Shown here piece after piece: positions 17,121 to 26,161 of a stretch of 47,752 nt of DNA. This stretch comes from Nitrospirota bacterium (GTDB lineage Bacteria > Nitrospirota > Thermodesulfovibrionia > Thermodesulfovibrionales > Dissulfurispiraceae). The notes under the pieces were generated by a model. It was given only the letters and a program-made list of their open reading frames with translations, was not told the DNA's origin and did not search any database. A program made the translations under genes and the position numbers. The stretch covers positions 1-47,752 of the forward strand of contig JAJZPZ010000009.1 in NCBI GenBank assembly GCA_021847795.1, in the 5' to 3' direction. Position 1 is the stretch's first letter. Each line of letters begins with the position of its first letter.

Positions 17121-18536
17121 TCAGGTATTTCTTTTTAACCTCTTATTAAGGGCCTGGCGCGTTATGCCCAGAAGTGATGCGGCAATACCCTGGTTCCCAT
17201 TGGATCTCTTCAGCGCGTCCGATATGAGATGGTTTTCAGCTTCTTTCAATGTGGGGAAGCGCCCGGAATTGCCGGACAGTAGATTTGTCTCTTGCGCCGG
17301 CAGAGGGGAAATGTCCTGGTATGAAAGGCGTTCCTCTTCGATAATCTCTTTAAAGCTGTCCATTGACAGTATGCCGGACTTATGCCGCGCCACTGCATCA
17401 AAAACCATAGCTTGAAGCTCGCGTATATTGCCCGGGAAATCCGAAGTCGACAGAAATGTCATAAGCTCGGCAGGAGGCGTGGGTTTCTTTTTGTTCAAAG
17501 CCCCTGCCGCCTCTCTAAGGAAATGGTCTGTCAGGAGAGGGATATCCTCAAGTCTTTCTCTAAGAGGCGGGATATGGATTTGATGGGCGCGCAGGCGATA
17601 ATAAAGGTCTTTGCGGAACTTTCCCATGGAAATCAGCTTATGGAGAGCCTGGTTGGTGGCGAAAATAATACGGGCATCACTTTGCTTCGGGATGTCGGAT
17701 CCAAGGGGGTAATACTCATGTTCCTGGAGAAGGCGGAGAAGTTTCGCCTGAGAGGCTTCGCTTAAATCACCAATTTCATCAAGAAATAATGTTCCACCGG
17801 AAGCTTGGCTGATCAGCCCCTCTCTCGACTGCTCGGCTCCTGTAAATGAACCTTTCTTATGCCCGAATAATGTATCCGAAAACATGGTATCATCCAATCC
17901 CGCGATATTTATTGCAACAAAAGCCCCCTTACGTTTACTCAGGGAATGTATCGCCCTTGCAATCAATTCTTTACCTACTCCTGTTTCGCCGGTAATCAAA
18001 GCAGGCTGCTGGGAGGTGGCGATAACCTCTACGTATTTGAAAACAGCAAGCATTTTTTTGCTGCTCGTTATTATCGACGAAAAAACGGACTCATGTTCAA
18101 GCCGGTCTGTAAGGAGATATTGCTTTAAGGACGAGACCTCGTTGCGCAAAGAATAGATTTCCAGCGCCTTTGTAATTCTGGATATGAAAATACCATCATC
18201 CACCGGCTTTACAAGATAATCAAAAGCTCCTGCCTTCATACACTCCACTGCGATCTCGATCTCATTCACCGCAGTCATGACAATCACTGGGATGTGAGGG
18301 AAGTTGTGGCTGAGTTCGCCAAGCAACTCTTTCCCGGCGATGTGCGGCATCATGAGATCCAGTACGATCACCGCCACCTCCTGTTGTGCAAGGAGATGCA
18401 TGACCTCCCTGCTGTCTTCGACGGTTACGATATTCTCCACGCCCCTGATATGCAACATCCTGCTGATACTGCGCAGGGCATTCGGCTCATCATCTATGAG
18501 AAGTATCGGTAAGGCAAAGTTGATCAACCGGTCCAT
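17121..18536 (-). CDS. Sigma-54-dependent response regulator (NtrC family)
   Basis: Transcription activator with three domains. The receiver is at about residues 10-125 (LLIDDEPNALRS, phospho-Asp in VIVLDLMMP, Lys in YLVKPVD). The AAA+ domain, at about 145-375, has Walker A GETGVGKE, the sigma-54 contact loop KGSFTGAEQS (GAFTGA with Ser for Ala), Walker B GTLFLDEIGDL, and the arginine-finger region. A Fis-type helix-turn-helix lies at about 430-470 (NQGIAASLLGITRQALNKRL). It should remodel sigma-54 RNA polymerase at promoters bound by the C-terminus. No partner kinase is adjacent. Its likely local target is the receiver-cheW-receptor operon just downstream. Confidence 0.94.
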   Translation of the reverse strand: MDRLINFALPILLIDDEPNALRSISRMLHIRGVENIVTVEDSREVMHLLAQQEVAVIVLDLMMPHIAGKELLGELSHNFPHIPVIVMTAVNEIEIAVECMKAGAFDYLVKPVDDGIFISRITKALEIYSLRNEVSSLKQYLLTDRLEHESVFSSIITSSKKMLAVFKYVEVIATSQQPALITGETGVGKELIARAIHSLSKRKGAFVAINIAGLDDTMFSDTLFGHKKGSFTGAEQSREGLISQASGGTLFLDEIGDLSEASQAKLLRLLQEHEYYPLGSDIPKQSDARIIFATNQALHKLISMGKFRKDLYYRLRAHQIHIPPLRERLEDIPLLTDHFLREAAGALNKKKPTPPAELMTFLSTSDFPGNIRELQAMVFDAVARHKSGILSMDSFKEIIEEERLSYQDISPLPAQETNLLSGNSGRFPTLKEAENHLISDALKRSNGNQGIAASLLGITRQALNKRLKRNT

Positions 18537-18829
18537 TATTTATCCTTATTACGTTGAGCGTACTGTTGGTCCCGGCATAACGACCATACCTGCACTCAAC
18601 CCCAACTGTATGCTGTTGCCAAGAGGACCAGGCACTTCATATTCTGCCATACTTGGAGCGCCCTCGCAGGACTTGCCGCTTGACTGGGCATGTCCCAGAC
18701 CAACAAACGTTTTGTCGCTATTTTACTTTAAAACCTGTATCATAGTCGATAGTTATGAAAGAGGATATGGTTTTACCGCCCGCACGCCGGTTGACCGCTT
18801 TCCTCTGTAAAGAGTTCTTGTAGGGTGAG
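18537..18829. other. Leader region upstream of the NtrC-type gene, with a possible short peptide frame
   Basis: No recognised gene. On the minus strand a frame of 57 codons (18722 to 18549) is open between two TAA codons and has a protein-like composition (GLGHAQSSGKSCEGAPSM, SAGMVVMPGPT). It lacks a good start and ribosome-binding site. A perfect inverted repeat CTGGG-N5-CCCAG lies at 18684-18698 and could be an operator or part of an RNA fold. Confidence 0.35.
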
Positions 18830-18877
18830 CGGCGCCTGGCTTGCAGATGTGCAAATGCATAAATGCAAGCCAGGCAC
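18830..18877. repeat. REP-like hairpin, copy 2
   Basis: GGCGCCTGGCTTGCA pairs with TGCAAGCCAGGCAC across a short spacer. It resembles the hairpin at 14196-14260 with a compensatory pair change, and together the two bracket the chemotaxis block. Confidence 0.75.
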
Positions 18878-18890
18878 TTTGAATGCTGAC

Positions 18891-18960
18891 ACGTTTTGGA
18901 TTTGGGTCATTGGGATTTCGGATTTGTTTGGAATTTGGTGCTTGGGATTTGGCGCTTGCT
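18891..18960. repeat. Family A half-element (right arm)
   Basis: GGATTTGGGTCATTGGGATTT-type units without a local complementary left arm. It lies directly behind the stop of the minus-strand TPR gene. Its orientation is opposite to the half-element at 14110-14190. Confidence 0.8.
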
Positions 18961-19575
18961 TTAATAGATGAGGTCCAGCAGCCTGTCTGCACGCTCCCGG
19001 TCAAGGCCCTTCAGGACAATGTATTCCGCAATAGCTCCGTCCCTGTCGCCGCTCAGGATATAACCAACGCCGAGGCTGAAGTGCGCCGTCGGGTCTTCGG
19101 GCTTAAGCCCTACCGCCTTCCTGAGCATATTGAGGGCCTCCGGGTAATCTCCGAGAATCAGGGCAATGGCGCCGAGTTTGTTGTAGAGCGAAGGTTCCCC
19201 CGGCCTGAGGTCCAGGGCGCGCCGGTAAGAGTCCGCGGCTGCCCTGTACCTGCCGAGTTTGTAATATTCGGAGCCGAGACTGACATAGGCCTCGAAAAAA
19301 ACAGGCGCTATTTTCAATGCCTGTTTATACTCTTCAACGGCTTTTTCATATTTTTTTGCCTTGTCATAAGCAGAACCGAGCAGAAAACAGATATGTGCAT
19401 TATCCGGGTTTTCCTGTGGCAGTGCAGGTGATGCATGGGAAGGCAGTGTATTCATCTGCTTAAGCATGGCATCGGGCCTTTCTGTAAAGGCATGTGCAGG
19501 CGCCGCTATTAAGAGAGAGAGCAGGAGCAGGAAAGTGATGGGGGCGTAAGATTGTTTTTGTGCAGAGAGAACCAC
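18961..19575 (-). CDS. Exported TPR-repeat protein
   Basis: A 204-residue protein with a signal peptide (ITFLLLLSLLIAAPAHA, cleavage after AHA at about 29) and about four tetratricopeptide repeats from residue about 60 to the end (LGSAYDKAKKYEKAVEEY, LGSEYYKLGRYRAAADSY, LGAIALILGDYPEALNML, LGVGYILSGDRDGAIAEY). Such proteins are periplasmic scaffolds for protein contacts, and the partner is unknown. The GTG start follows the ridA stop with no gap and no clear ribosome-binding site, so coupling to ridA is likely. A family A half-repeat lies at its 3' end. Confidence 0.82.
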   Translation of the reverse strand: MVLSAQKQSYAPITFLLLLSLLIAAPAHAFTERPDAMLKQMNTLPSHASPALPQENPDNAHICFLLGSAYDKAKKYEKAVEEYKQALKIAPVFFEAYVSLGSEYYKLGRYRAAADSYRRALDLRPGEPSLYNKLGAIALILGDYPEALNMLRKAVGLKPEDPTAHFSLGVGYILSGDRDGAIAEYIVLKGLDRERADRLLDLIY

Positions 19576-20037
19576 TTATGTTGTAATTTCAAAAATGAAG
19601 TCTATTTCCACCGGCGAATTCAGGGGCAGAATGGAAACCCCTACCGCAGCCCGCGCATGTCTGCCGGCTTCTCCGAATATCTCGAAAAGAAGTTCCGATG
19701 CCGCATTCAGTACCTTTGGCTGGTCCGTAAAGTCAGCGCCGGATGCCACATAGCCGTTTACTTTTACGCACCTGCGTACCCGGTCAAGACCGCCGGTATG
19801 GGCTTTCAGCACGGAAAGGGCATTGATTGCGGCCTGCCGCGCATCTTCCCGGGCCTCCTCAAGGGTAACAGTCTCTCCCACCCTGCCTGTTCGCGTCAGC
19901 TTGCCGCTCCGGAGTGGAAGCTGGCCGCTCAGGAACAGGAGATTGCCTGCCTGCACGCAGGGCACATAAGACCCGAGCGGCTTCGGGATTTCAAAAAGGG
20001 TGATGCCCAGTTCTTTTATTTTATCTTCAGGTGACAT
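19576..20037 (-). CDS. RidA-family (YjgF/YER057c) protein
   Basis: RidA-type trimeric proteins hydrolyse reactive enamine/imine intermediates from PLP enzymes. The sequence shows AGNLLFLSGQLPLRSG, EEAREDARQAAINALSVL and a C-terminal ARAAVGVSILPLNSPVEIDFIFE strand. The Arg of the usual active site (R-x-A-V-G) appears as RAAVGVS. The length of 153 aa is close to the LPS/YjgH-like subgroup, slightly longer than classic RidA (about 128 aa). It lies downstream of leuC and may help with by-products of amino-acid metabolism, but that link is only positional. Confidence 0.88.
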   Translation of the reverse strand: MSPEDKIKELGITLFEIPKPLGSYVPCVQAGNLLFLSGQLPLRSGKLTRTGRVGETVTLEEAREDARQAAINALSVLKAHTGGLDRVRRCVKVNGYVASGADFTDQPKVLNAASELLFEIFGEAGRHARAAVGVSILPLNSPVEIDFIFEITT

Positions 20038-20047
20038 TGTTTAAATC

Positions 20048-20097
20048 CTTAACCACAGAGAACACAGAGATATCCTTAGGGTTTTCTCTGTGGTTTA
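20048..20097. repeat. Family E inverted repeat between leuC and ridA
   Basis: ACCACAGAGAACACAGAGA pairs with TTTTCTCTGTGGTTT across a short loop. It lies just behind the leuC stop on the minus strand and could be a transcript hairpin or terminator-like element. Confidence 0.75.
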
Positions 20098-20113
20098 TTT
20101 AATCGTTTATCAA

Positions 20114-21373
20114 TTATAACCCCAATTCCATGGGCGTGCCGATCTTGCCGAGCACTGCTGTAGCTGCGGCTACCGCAGGGTTTGCAAGGTATACCTCGCT
20201 TTCGGGGTGTCCCATCCTGCCTACAAAATTCCTGTTCGTAGTCGCCAGGGCCTTTTCGCCCTTTGCGAGTATGCCCATATGGCCGCCGAGACAGGGGCCG
20301 CACGTAGGTGTTGATACGACTGCTTCAGCATCTATGAATATATCCAGCAGGCCCTCGTGCATTGCCTCTTTATAGATTTTCTGGGTGGCCGGGATAACGA
20401 TCAGCCTTACATTGGAATTGACCTTTCTGCCCTTGATCACTTCTGCAGCCTCCCTCAAGTCCTCGATCCGCCCGTTTGTGCACGAGCCGATCACCACCTG
20501 GTCTATGGTTATATGTGAAAGCTCTGCTGCGGGCTTCGTATTCGAAGGCAGGTGCGGGCAGGATACGGTCAGGGGTATTTTTGAACAGTCGTATTCCCTT
20601 ACCTCGGCGTATTTCGCATCGGGGTCCGAGGAGTAGAATGTATAGGGTCTCCTGGTCCTGCCCTTTACATATTCCTCTGTTGTCCTGTCGGGAACGATGA
20701 TGCCGTTTTTCCCTCCGGCTTCGATTGCCATATTGCACATGGTCAGCCTTCCATACATCGGGAGGGCCTTTATCGCCTCTCCTTCAAATTCCATGGCCTT
20801 GTATAACGCGCCGTCCACCCCTATGTCGCCTATGGTGTGCAGGATCAGGTCTTTCCCGCTCACCCACTTGTTCAGTTTCCCGAAGTAGATGAATTTCATC
20901 GATTCGGGCACCTTGAACCAGCACTCGCCTATTGCCATGGCAGCGGCTACATCCGTGGAACCGACCCCTGTTGCAAACGCGCCGAGGGCTCCGTAGGTGC
21001 AGGTGTGGCTGTCTGCCCCGATGACCAGATCACCGGGACCGACAAGGCCCTGCTCCGGCAGAAGCGCGTGCTCGACCCCCATCCTGCCCACCTCGAAATA
21101 AAGTCCGAGGCGGTATTCCTTGGAAAAGTCCTTCAGCAGTTTGCACTGTTCTGCTGCCTTTATGTCTTTTTGCGGTGCAAAGTGGTCCGGGATAAGCGCA
21201 ACCCTGTTTTTGTCGAACACTTCTTTTGCACCGGTTTTTTTGAATTCCTGTATGGCGATGGGAGCAGTAATGTCATTGGCAAGGATGAGATCAACCTTTG
21301 CATTTATCAATTCACCGGGAGCTACCTCTTTCTTCCCGGCATGTGCTGCAAGAATCCTTTCTGTAATCGTCAT
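20114..21373 (-). CDS. leuC: 3-isopropylmalate dehydratase large subunit (HacA/LeuC2 type)
   Basis: Aconitase-family 4Fe-4S enzyme subunit that isomerises 2- to 3-isopropylmalate in leucine synthesis. The Fe-S cysteines lie in VIGSCTNGR and [13 protein letters not shown], and [13 protein letters not shown] is also present. At 419 aa it is the short, archaeal-type form. The track starts upstream at 21436, but GGAGG followed by ACGC and ATG marks 21373. No leuD or leuB gene is nearby, so the small subunit must be encoded elsewhere. A homoaconitase role is formally possible. leuA in this window favours leucine synthesis. Confidence 0.92.
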   Translation of the reverse strand: MTITERILAAHAGKKEVAPGELINAKVDLILANDITAPIAIQEFKKTGAKEVFDKNRVALIPDHFAPQKDIKAAEQCKLLKDFSKEYRLGLYFEVGRMGVEHALLPEQGLVGPGDLVIGADSHTCTYGALGAFATGVGSTDVAAAMAIGECWFKVPESMKFIYFGKLNKWVSGKDLILHTIGDIGVDGALYKAMEFEGEAIKALPMYGRLTMCNMAIEAGGKNGIIVPDRTTEEYVKGRTRRPYTFYSSDPDAKYAEVREYDCSKIPLTVSCPHLPSNTKPAAELSHITIDQVVIGSCTNGRIEDLREAAEVIKGRKVNSNVRLIVIPATQKIYKEAMHEGLLDIFIDAEAVVSTPTCGPCLGGHMGILAKGEKALATTNRNFVGRMGHPESEVYLANPAVAAATAVLGKIGTPMELGL

Positions 21374-21450
21374 GCGTCCTCCATAAAGGTAAACTTTCGA
21401 ATAGTTATTATATCTCCACGGGGCAGGGATTGACAAGGGATGGTTGTCAT

Positions 21451-21867
21451 CTAACTTTTCAGTTTATTGAAGCCCTCCGGCAGCCGGTGGGGCCTGCCGC
21501 TCCTGTCTATACAGGCAAAGGTGACGCAGGCCTCGGCGAGGAGGTCGGCCCCCCTGAAAACCCCGCTTTTCAAAGTAAGCGAAGCCTTCTTTGTTTCCGC
21601 GACTTCGGTGGTCACTTCAATGGTTTCACCAAGCCTGCCGGGCCGCTTGTAATGTATATCGACATGGGTTACGACGAAAAACAGGCCCCCGTTATGGAAC
21701 TCCGAAACACTGATGCCGTGCTCCAGGAGAAATTCCGTTCTCGCCCGTTCAAGGTAACGCAGGTAATTGCCGTAGTAGACAACTCCCCCGGCATCGGTAT
21801 CCTCGTAGTAGATCTTTACATGAAAGCGATGGACCATTTTATCTTCAGTAATTTTATATATAAACAT
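21451..21867 (-). CDS. Acyl-CoA thioesterase, YbgC/4-hydroxybenzoyl-CoA thioesterase family
   Basis: Hot-dog fold thioesterase. The family signature [24 protein letters not shown], with its catalytic Asp, lies near the N-terminus. [17 protein letters not shown] and a C-terminal [12 protein letters not shown] strand follow. The length of 138 aa is typical. Two ATGs are possible (21867, or 21837 giving MVHRFHVK), and neither has a strong ribosome-binding site. It lies between a hybrid kinase and leuC on the same strand. YbgC proteins elsewhere belong to the tol-pal operon, but no tol gene is present here. Confidence 0.88.
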   Translation of the reverse strand: MFIYKITEDKMVHRFHVKIYYEDTDAGGVVYYGNYLRYLERARTEFLLEHGISVSEFHNGGLFFVVTHVDIHYKRPGRLGETIEVTTEVAETKKASLTLKSGVFRGADLLAEACVTFACIDRSGRPHRLPEGFNKLKS

Positions 21868-21926
21868 TTTTAACCGGGGAAAGGGAAGAAAGGGTGACCG
21901 GAGGCGCCGGGCGCCTCCGAACAGGC

Positions 21927-24461
21927 TTACAGAACTTTGAATAGGACTTTATTAAGGTCGTTCATCTTATAGGGTTTCGCAACAACTCCTGAAAACCCGT
22001 ATTGCCGGTAATTGGCCATGATGGGATCGCTCGAATAGCCGCTTGAAACAATTGCCTTTACGCCGGGATCGAACGCGAGCAGTTCCCTGATCGCATCCTT
22101 TCCGCCCATGCCCCCCGGAATGGTAAGGTCCAGTATTACGGCATCAAAGGGCTTGCCTGATTCTTTGGCTTTCCTGTAGAGTTGCAGCGCCTGTCTGCCG
22201 TCCAGGGCGCATTCAACGGAGTAGCCGATCCTGCCCAGCATTGTCCCCACAGTGTCCCTGATGAGTTCCTCATCGTCCATGAGAAGAATTTTCCCTTTGC
22301 CCGTTCCGGAAGGAATATCTTCCGCGATATTCTTCTTTATCTCTACCGGTCCCGTGAGCGCGGGAAGGTAAATGGAGAAAACTGTTCCCTTACCCTCATC
22401 GGACTCTACTTCGATATGCCCGCTGTGGCTCTTGACAATGGAATAGGTTGTGGCAAGCCCGAGGCCGTTGCCCGACTGTTTGGTGGTGAAATAGGGCTCG
22501 AATATCCTGTTGAGGTTTTCCTTCGGGATGCCGGTCCCCGAATCCTTGATCGTTATCTTCACAAAGTTCCCTTCGATCTGCAGGGGCATTTCCGACGGGC
22601 CGATCACCGCATTTTCAGCGCATATGCGGATAGGCCCCCCTTCAGGCATCGCCTGGACAGCGTTCATTACCAGGTTGTTGATGACCTGGCTTATCTGGCC
22701 CTCATCTATTTCAGCATACCAGAGATCTTCAGGCAGTGAAAATTCGCTTTTTATGTTTGTTCCGCCGAGAACGAAATCCGCAGTGTCTTTTATCAACTCC
22801 CGGATGGACGCAGCCTTTCTTATCGGGGCCCCGCCTTTTGAAAAGGTAAGCAGCCGGCTTGTAAGGTCCCGTGCCCTCAGAGTTGCTTTTTCAGCCTGCG
22901 ACAACCTTCTGTAGACCTCGTCCCCGGGAGCGATCTTTGTCAGTGCGAGATCGATATTCCCCATAATGCCGTTCAGCAGGTTGTTGAAATCATGGGCAAT
23001 GCCTCCTGCGATAATGCCAAGGGATTCAAGTTTCTCTTTTTTGAGGAGATCGTTTTCCATTTTTTGCCTGAGTGTAATATCGTGGAACACCAGGACATAG
23101 CCGATAACCGTGCTGTTCTTGTCGATAATAGGAGCTATACTGTCCGTGACGATCCTTTCGGACCCGTCCCTGCCTATGAGCACCGAGTGGCCTGCGATAT
23201 CTGTAACTTTCCTGCCCTTCAAAACATTCCCGACAGGATTGTCGCAGCGCATACGGGTTGCTTCGTTTATGATATGGAATACTTCTGCGAGCGGCTTCCC
23301 CTCGGCCTCATTCTGTTTCCAGCCGGTCAGCTTCTCGGCAACTTTATTTACCAGGATGACTTTTCCCTTGGTATCGGTGGTGATGACGCCGTCGCCTATG
23401 CTCCGCAAGGTGACGGCAAGACGCTCTCTTTCAGAGGCTATCAGCTCCTCGGACTTCTTGCTTTCGGTGATGTCGCGGAATATGCCGCGTGTCCCGGCAA
23501 ATTTACCCTTTTCATAGATGGTATTAACGTTTCCTTCCACGATGATTGTCCTGCCGTCTTTTGTGACAAACTGCGTCACGATGCGGCCTGTCCTCTCGCC
23601 ATATACGATACTCTTGAATTCCACATTGCAGTCATCGCATTCGGGGTGAATAATGTCGAATATGGAAAGCCCGGGGATCTCGTCTTCGTGATACCCGAGT
23701 GTATCGCACCATGCGCGGTTTACATATAAGATGGAGCCGTCGGCGCCCACACTCTGGATAAGGTCATTGGCATTTTCAAAGAGATCGCGGTATTTCTCTT
23801 CGCTCTTGCGCAGTGTTTCCTCAGCACGAATCCTCCCGGTGATATCCATATAAACCAGCACCGCCCTCGTCATGTTTCCCTGGTCGTCCTTGATAGGGGT
23901 CCCGACAATGTTGTAGGAGCGGTTGCCTACTGTCCATTCCTGCTGGTGCAGGGGTTCTCCGGTCTTAAAAATCTTTTTGAACGGGCATTTATTGACCGGG
24001 ATTTCGGAATTGCATATCGCTTTATAGCAGAAATGCCCGGTGATATTGTTCTTTTCCTTGAAAAAGGAATCTTTCAGTTTTTTGTTGTAGGCGAGAATAT
24101 GCATTTTGCTGTCGAGGACCAGGATGCCCATCCCGGCTGAGTCGAATATCGCCTGAATTTCATGGTTTGTGATCTTGAGCCTCTGATTTGTCTTGTGAAG
24201 ATGATCAAGAATCTGGACGAAGGAATCACTGATTATCCCGACGGGATCCAGCTCGAGCAGGGTTTTATCATCAAGCTCTTCGGGCTTGATGGGTAAGGTC
24301 CCCATCACGGTCAGGAGTTGGTTGACTTTGTCCCGGATATACCGGATGGCGGAGGAGTATTTCCCCCTGAGTTCTTCATTTTCGCTCCTCAGGAGTTCGA
24401 GCACCCTCTCATCTTTTTGTGGAGCATCTGCACGGACGCCCTTTTTTTTGCCGGACCCCAT
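21927..24461 (-). CDS. Hybrid histidine kinase with three PAS domains and a C-terminal receiver
   Basis: Soluble multi-sensor kinase with no membrane segment. A coiled N-terminus (1-100) precedes three PAS/PAC units (about 105-215, 220-345 and 350-475). The HisKA box SLGIIAGGIAHDFNNLL follows, then a HATPase (N box NNLVMNAVQAM, G1 DSGTGIP, G2 GNGLGLATTYSIVKSH) and a receiver from about 725 with phospho-Asp in VILDLTIPGG. The first PAS contains several Cys (CYKAICNS, NKCPF) that could hold a cofactor or sense redox state. It begins 40 bases behind tusA, so it may be co-transcribed with the sulfur uptake genes. No DNA-binding partner is adjacent. Confidence 0.93.
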   Translation of the reverse strand: MGSGKKKGVRADAPQKDERVLELLRSENEELRGKYSSAIRYIRDKVNQLLTVMGTLPIKPEELDDKTLLELDPVGIISDSFVQILDHLHKTNQRLKITNHEIQAIFDSAGMGILVLDSKMHILAYNKKLKDSFFKEKNNITGHFCYKAICNSEIPVNKCPFKKIFKTGEPLHQQEWTVGNRSYNIVGTPIKDDQGNMTRAVLVYMDITGRIRAEETLRKSEEKYRDLFENANDLIQSVGADGSILYVNRAWCDTLGYHEDEIPGLSIFDIIHPECDDCNVEFKSIVYGERTGRIVTQFVTKDGRTIIVEGNVNTIYEKGKFAGTRGIFRDITESKKSEELIASERERLAVTLRSIGDGVITTDTKGKVILVNKVAEKLTGWKQNEAEGKPLAEVFHIINEATRMRCDNPVGNVLKGRKVTDIAGHSVLIGRDGSERIVTDSIAPIIDKNSTVIGYVLVFHDITLRQKMENDLLKKEKLESLGIIAGGIAHDFNNLLNGIMGNIDLALTKIAPGDEVYRRLSQAEKATLRARDLTSRLLTFSKGGAPIRKAASIRELIKDTADFVLGGTNIKSEFSLPEDLWYAEIDEGQISQVINNLVMNAVQAMPEGGPIRICAENAVIGPSEMPLQIEGNFVKITIKDSGTGIPKENLNRIFEPYFTTKQSGNGLGLATTYSIVKSHSGHIEVESDEGKGTVFSIYLPALTGPVEIKKNIAEDIPSGTGKGKILLMDDEELIRDTVGTMLGRIGYSVECALDGRQALQLYRKAKESGKPFDAVILDLTIPGGMGGKDAIRELLAFDPGVKAIVSSGYSSDPIMANYRQYGFSGVVAKPYKMNDLNKVLFKVL

Positions 24462-24501
24462 GCCTATCCCCCCATGCCCGGAAACGTGTTCCGCACCGGT
24501 A

Positions 24502-24741
24502 TTATTGACCCCTGCCGATTTCTATGCAATAGTACCCCTTGGTCTTGATGACATGAGCAGCATATCCCATGTTTTTTGCCGACTCGGGGATTGTGGAAAC
24601 CGAGTCCCGGTTGTCTGTTTTAAAGGAAAGTCTTGCAGTCCCCTTTTTCAACTGCTCGCTATGCTTGTTGATCTCCCGTAAAGCGGTGAGCAATGTGGAG
24701 GGACAAACCTGGCCGCGGATATCGAACTCTACGGTATTCAA
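24502..24741 (-). CDS. tusA: TusA-family sulfurtransferase
   Basis: Small sulfur-carrier protein (79 aa) that accepts sulfane sulfur on its Cys. The family motif is RGQVCPSTLL, with Cys-Pro at residues about 12-13. The track begins at 24888, but AGGAGG followed by about 8 bases and a TTG places the start at 24741, which gives the normal TusA length (NTVEFDIRGQVCP). The TTG overlaps the TGA of the YeeE gene (TTGA), so the two are translationally coupled. YeeE-TusA pairs import thiosulfate sulfur and hand it on. tusA is used here as a family symbol. Confidence 0.9.
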   Translation of the reverse strand: MNTVEFDIRGQVCPSTLLTALREINKHSEQLKKGTARLSFKTDNRDSVSTIPESAKNMGYAAHVIKTKGYYCIEIGRGQ

Positions 24742-25880
24742 ACGGCAGTTCCTCCTTCCTTTTGCCGGTAGTCCCTTGTTGCCAGGGTTACGAGAAGTCT
24801 GCTGCCTGCCCATGCGCCCGGCAGCAGGCCGGCGGTGAAAAGCAGGCTTGATGCAGCAAGTATGGGTAATCCACCCATGAGATGCCATACATTGCAGGTC
24901 GGGGCCATTCTGGAAGCCAGCCCCATGATTATGCCGCCGCTGAATGCCGAAGCATGCTGCCTGAAAGGCGCCCTGAAATAGATCCTGAATTCCCGCAGCA
25001 TGATTGCAGAGAAGCAGCTCCCCAGAATAATCCCGGCCGCCAGGGGATACTGAATGAGGGAGAAGGCATCAAACCTCGGGCCTGCCCCCCCTTGCAGACG
25101 GAGCCCGGTCAGCGGGTGTATATAATTCAACGAAACTGCGCGGAAGAAAGGCAGCCCCGCTACATGCCCCCTGAAAAGGAAACTCTCAAGATAGCCTGCT
25201 GTTTTCGCGTATGCGGAAGTAACGCCAAGGGGCATCCCCACAAGCACATAGGAAGACAAACTGATGAGCGAGAGGCAGATAGCTGCTTTCCAGGGCTGCA
25301 GGTATCCCTCGGCATAGGAGGGCCGCTGCAATAATTTCTTTTTGTGCCATGTGAAGAGAAAAAACATCCCGAAGGCTGCTGCCGGAAATATGACCAGTGA
25401 CGGATCGACTCCCAGTATCTGGGGAATGGTTATTTTCCCCGGAAAGAATGTCGTGTTTTTGATAAAAAGCGCCCACAGCGGGTGCATTTCGGCATAGAGT
25501 GCGCTCCCTGCAATAAAGCCGCCGCAGGCCAGCATGCTCGGAAAATTGCCTGCCCCCATCTTATACAGGTTCCCTACAGCGCATCCGCCGGCCAGCACCA
25601 TGCCCGTACCAAAAAGGAACCCCCCGAGAAGATTGGCCGGCGTCGGAGAATACAGGAGAGGAAATGGGAGAAGCGGGAGGAGCCCTGCCTGCCGCGCCAG
25701 TTCGAAAAGTATCATGCTGACTACGATGAGCAGTACGAGGGAGCGGATCATGACCGTATGCCTGAAGAGGAAAAGATTACGGAACATGCCTGCTATGCAG
25801 TAATCGGAACGGTGCATGACAAAACCGGCAAGAGATCCCAGCAGAAAACATACAAGTGAGATGCCTGCATAGAGTTCCAT
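24738..25880 (-). CDS. YeeE/YedE-type sulfur (thiosulfate) transporter
   Basis: Polytopic inner-membrane protein of the TsuA/YeeE family, which passes thiosulfate along conserved cysteines. About nine to ten hydrophobic segments are visible. The expected Cys sites appear as HRSDYCIAGMFRN (Cys 28), GMVLAGGCAVGNLYKMG and APTCNVWHLMGG. The length of 380 aa fits. The stop overlaps the tusA start, so the pair forms a sulfur uptake unit. It is divergent from the second hybrid kinase across a 281-base gap that should hold both promoters. Confidence 0.9.
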   Translation of the reverse strand: MELYAGISLVCFLLGSLAGFVMHRSDYCIAGMFRNLFLFRHTVMIRSLVLLIVVSMILFELARQAGLLPLLPFPLLYSPTPANLLGGFLFGTGMVLAGGCAVGNLYKMGAGNFPSMLACGGFIAGSALYAEMHPLWALFIKNTTFFPGKITIPQILGVDPSLVIFPAAAFGMFFLFTWHKKKLLQRPSYAEGYLQPWKAAICLSLISLSSYVLVGMPLGVTSAYAKTAGYLESFLFRGHVAGLPFFRAVSLNYIHPLTGLRLQGGAGPRFDAFSLIQYPLAAGIILGSCFSAIMLREFRIYFRAPFRQHASAFSGGIIMGLASRMAPTCNVWHLMGGLPILAASSLLFTAGLLPGAWAGSRLLVTLATRDYRQKEGGTAV

Positions 25881-26161
25881 AAAGATTCCTCCACTATCCG
25901 ATTCACTGTACTAAAACCACGGCATCTGCTCATTGTGCCTCCCCGGCTTGAGACACATCAGAGGAATAAAGCGTAAATAATAATGCCATTAACCGATCAG
26001 AATTGCAATAGTCCCGGGATTGCAATCCCGCCGAAATTCCTTTAAAAAAATTAAGGAATCGTGTAGATTATAACTGCTGAACTGCGGGTAATCTATTCTA
26101 AGCAGGGAAAACCCACATCGCAATACCTTTCCTGCATGTTAACCAACCTGCGGCGCATAAA
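25881..26161. other. Divergent promoter region between YeeE and hybrid kinase genes
   Basis: No gene seen. The region must hold promoters for both strands. It contains ATTGCAAT twice around a central TCCCGGGA (about 26003-26030), a symmetrical arrangement that could bind a dimeric regulator, and A+T-rich DNA on the kinase side. Confidence 0.4.

Noticed and set aside
18304-18810. Plus-strand ORF of 168 residues across the NtrC-type gene start
   Set aside because: Half of it is antisense to the receiver domain. The remaining part has no start or ribosome-binding site of its own, and the opposite strand is at least as protein-like.
24742-24888. Long N-terminus of the TusA ORF in the track
   Set aside because: The extension is antisense-like overlap with the YeeE gene end. 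A TTG with AGGAGG gives the normal TusA length.
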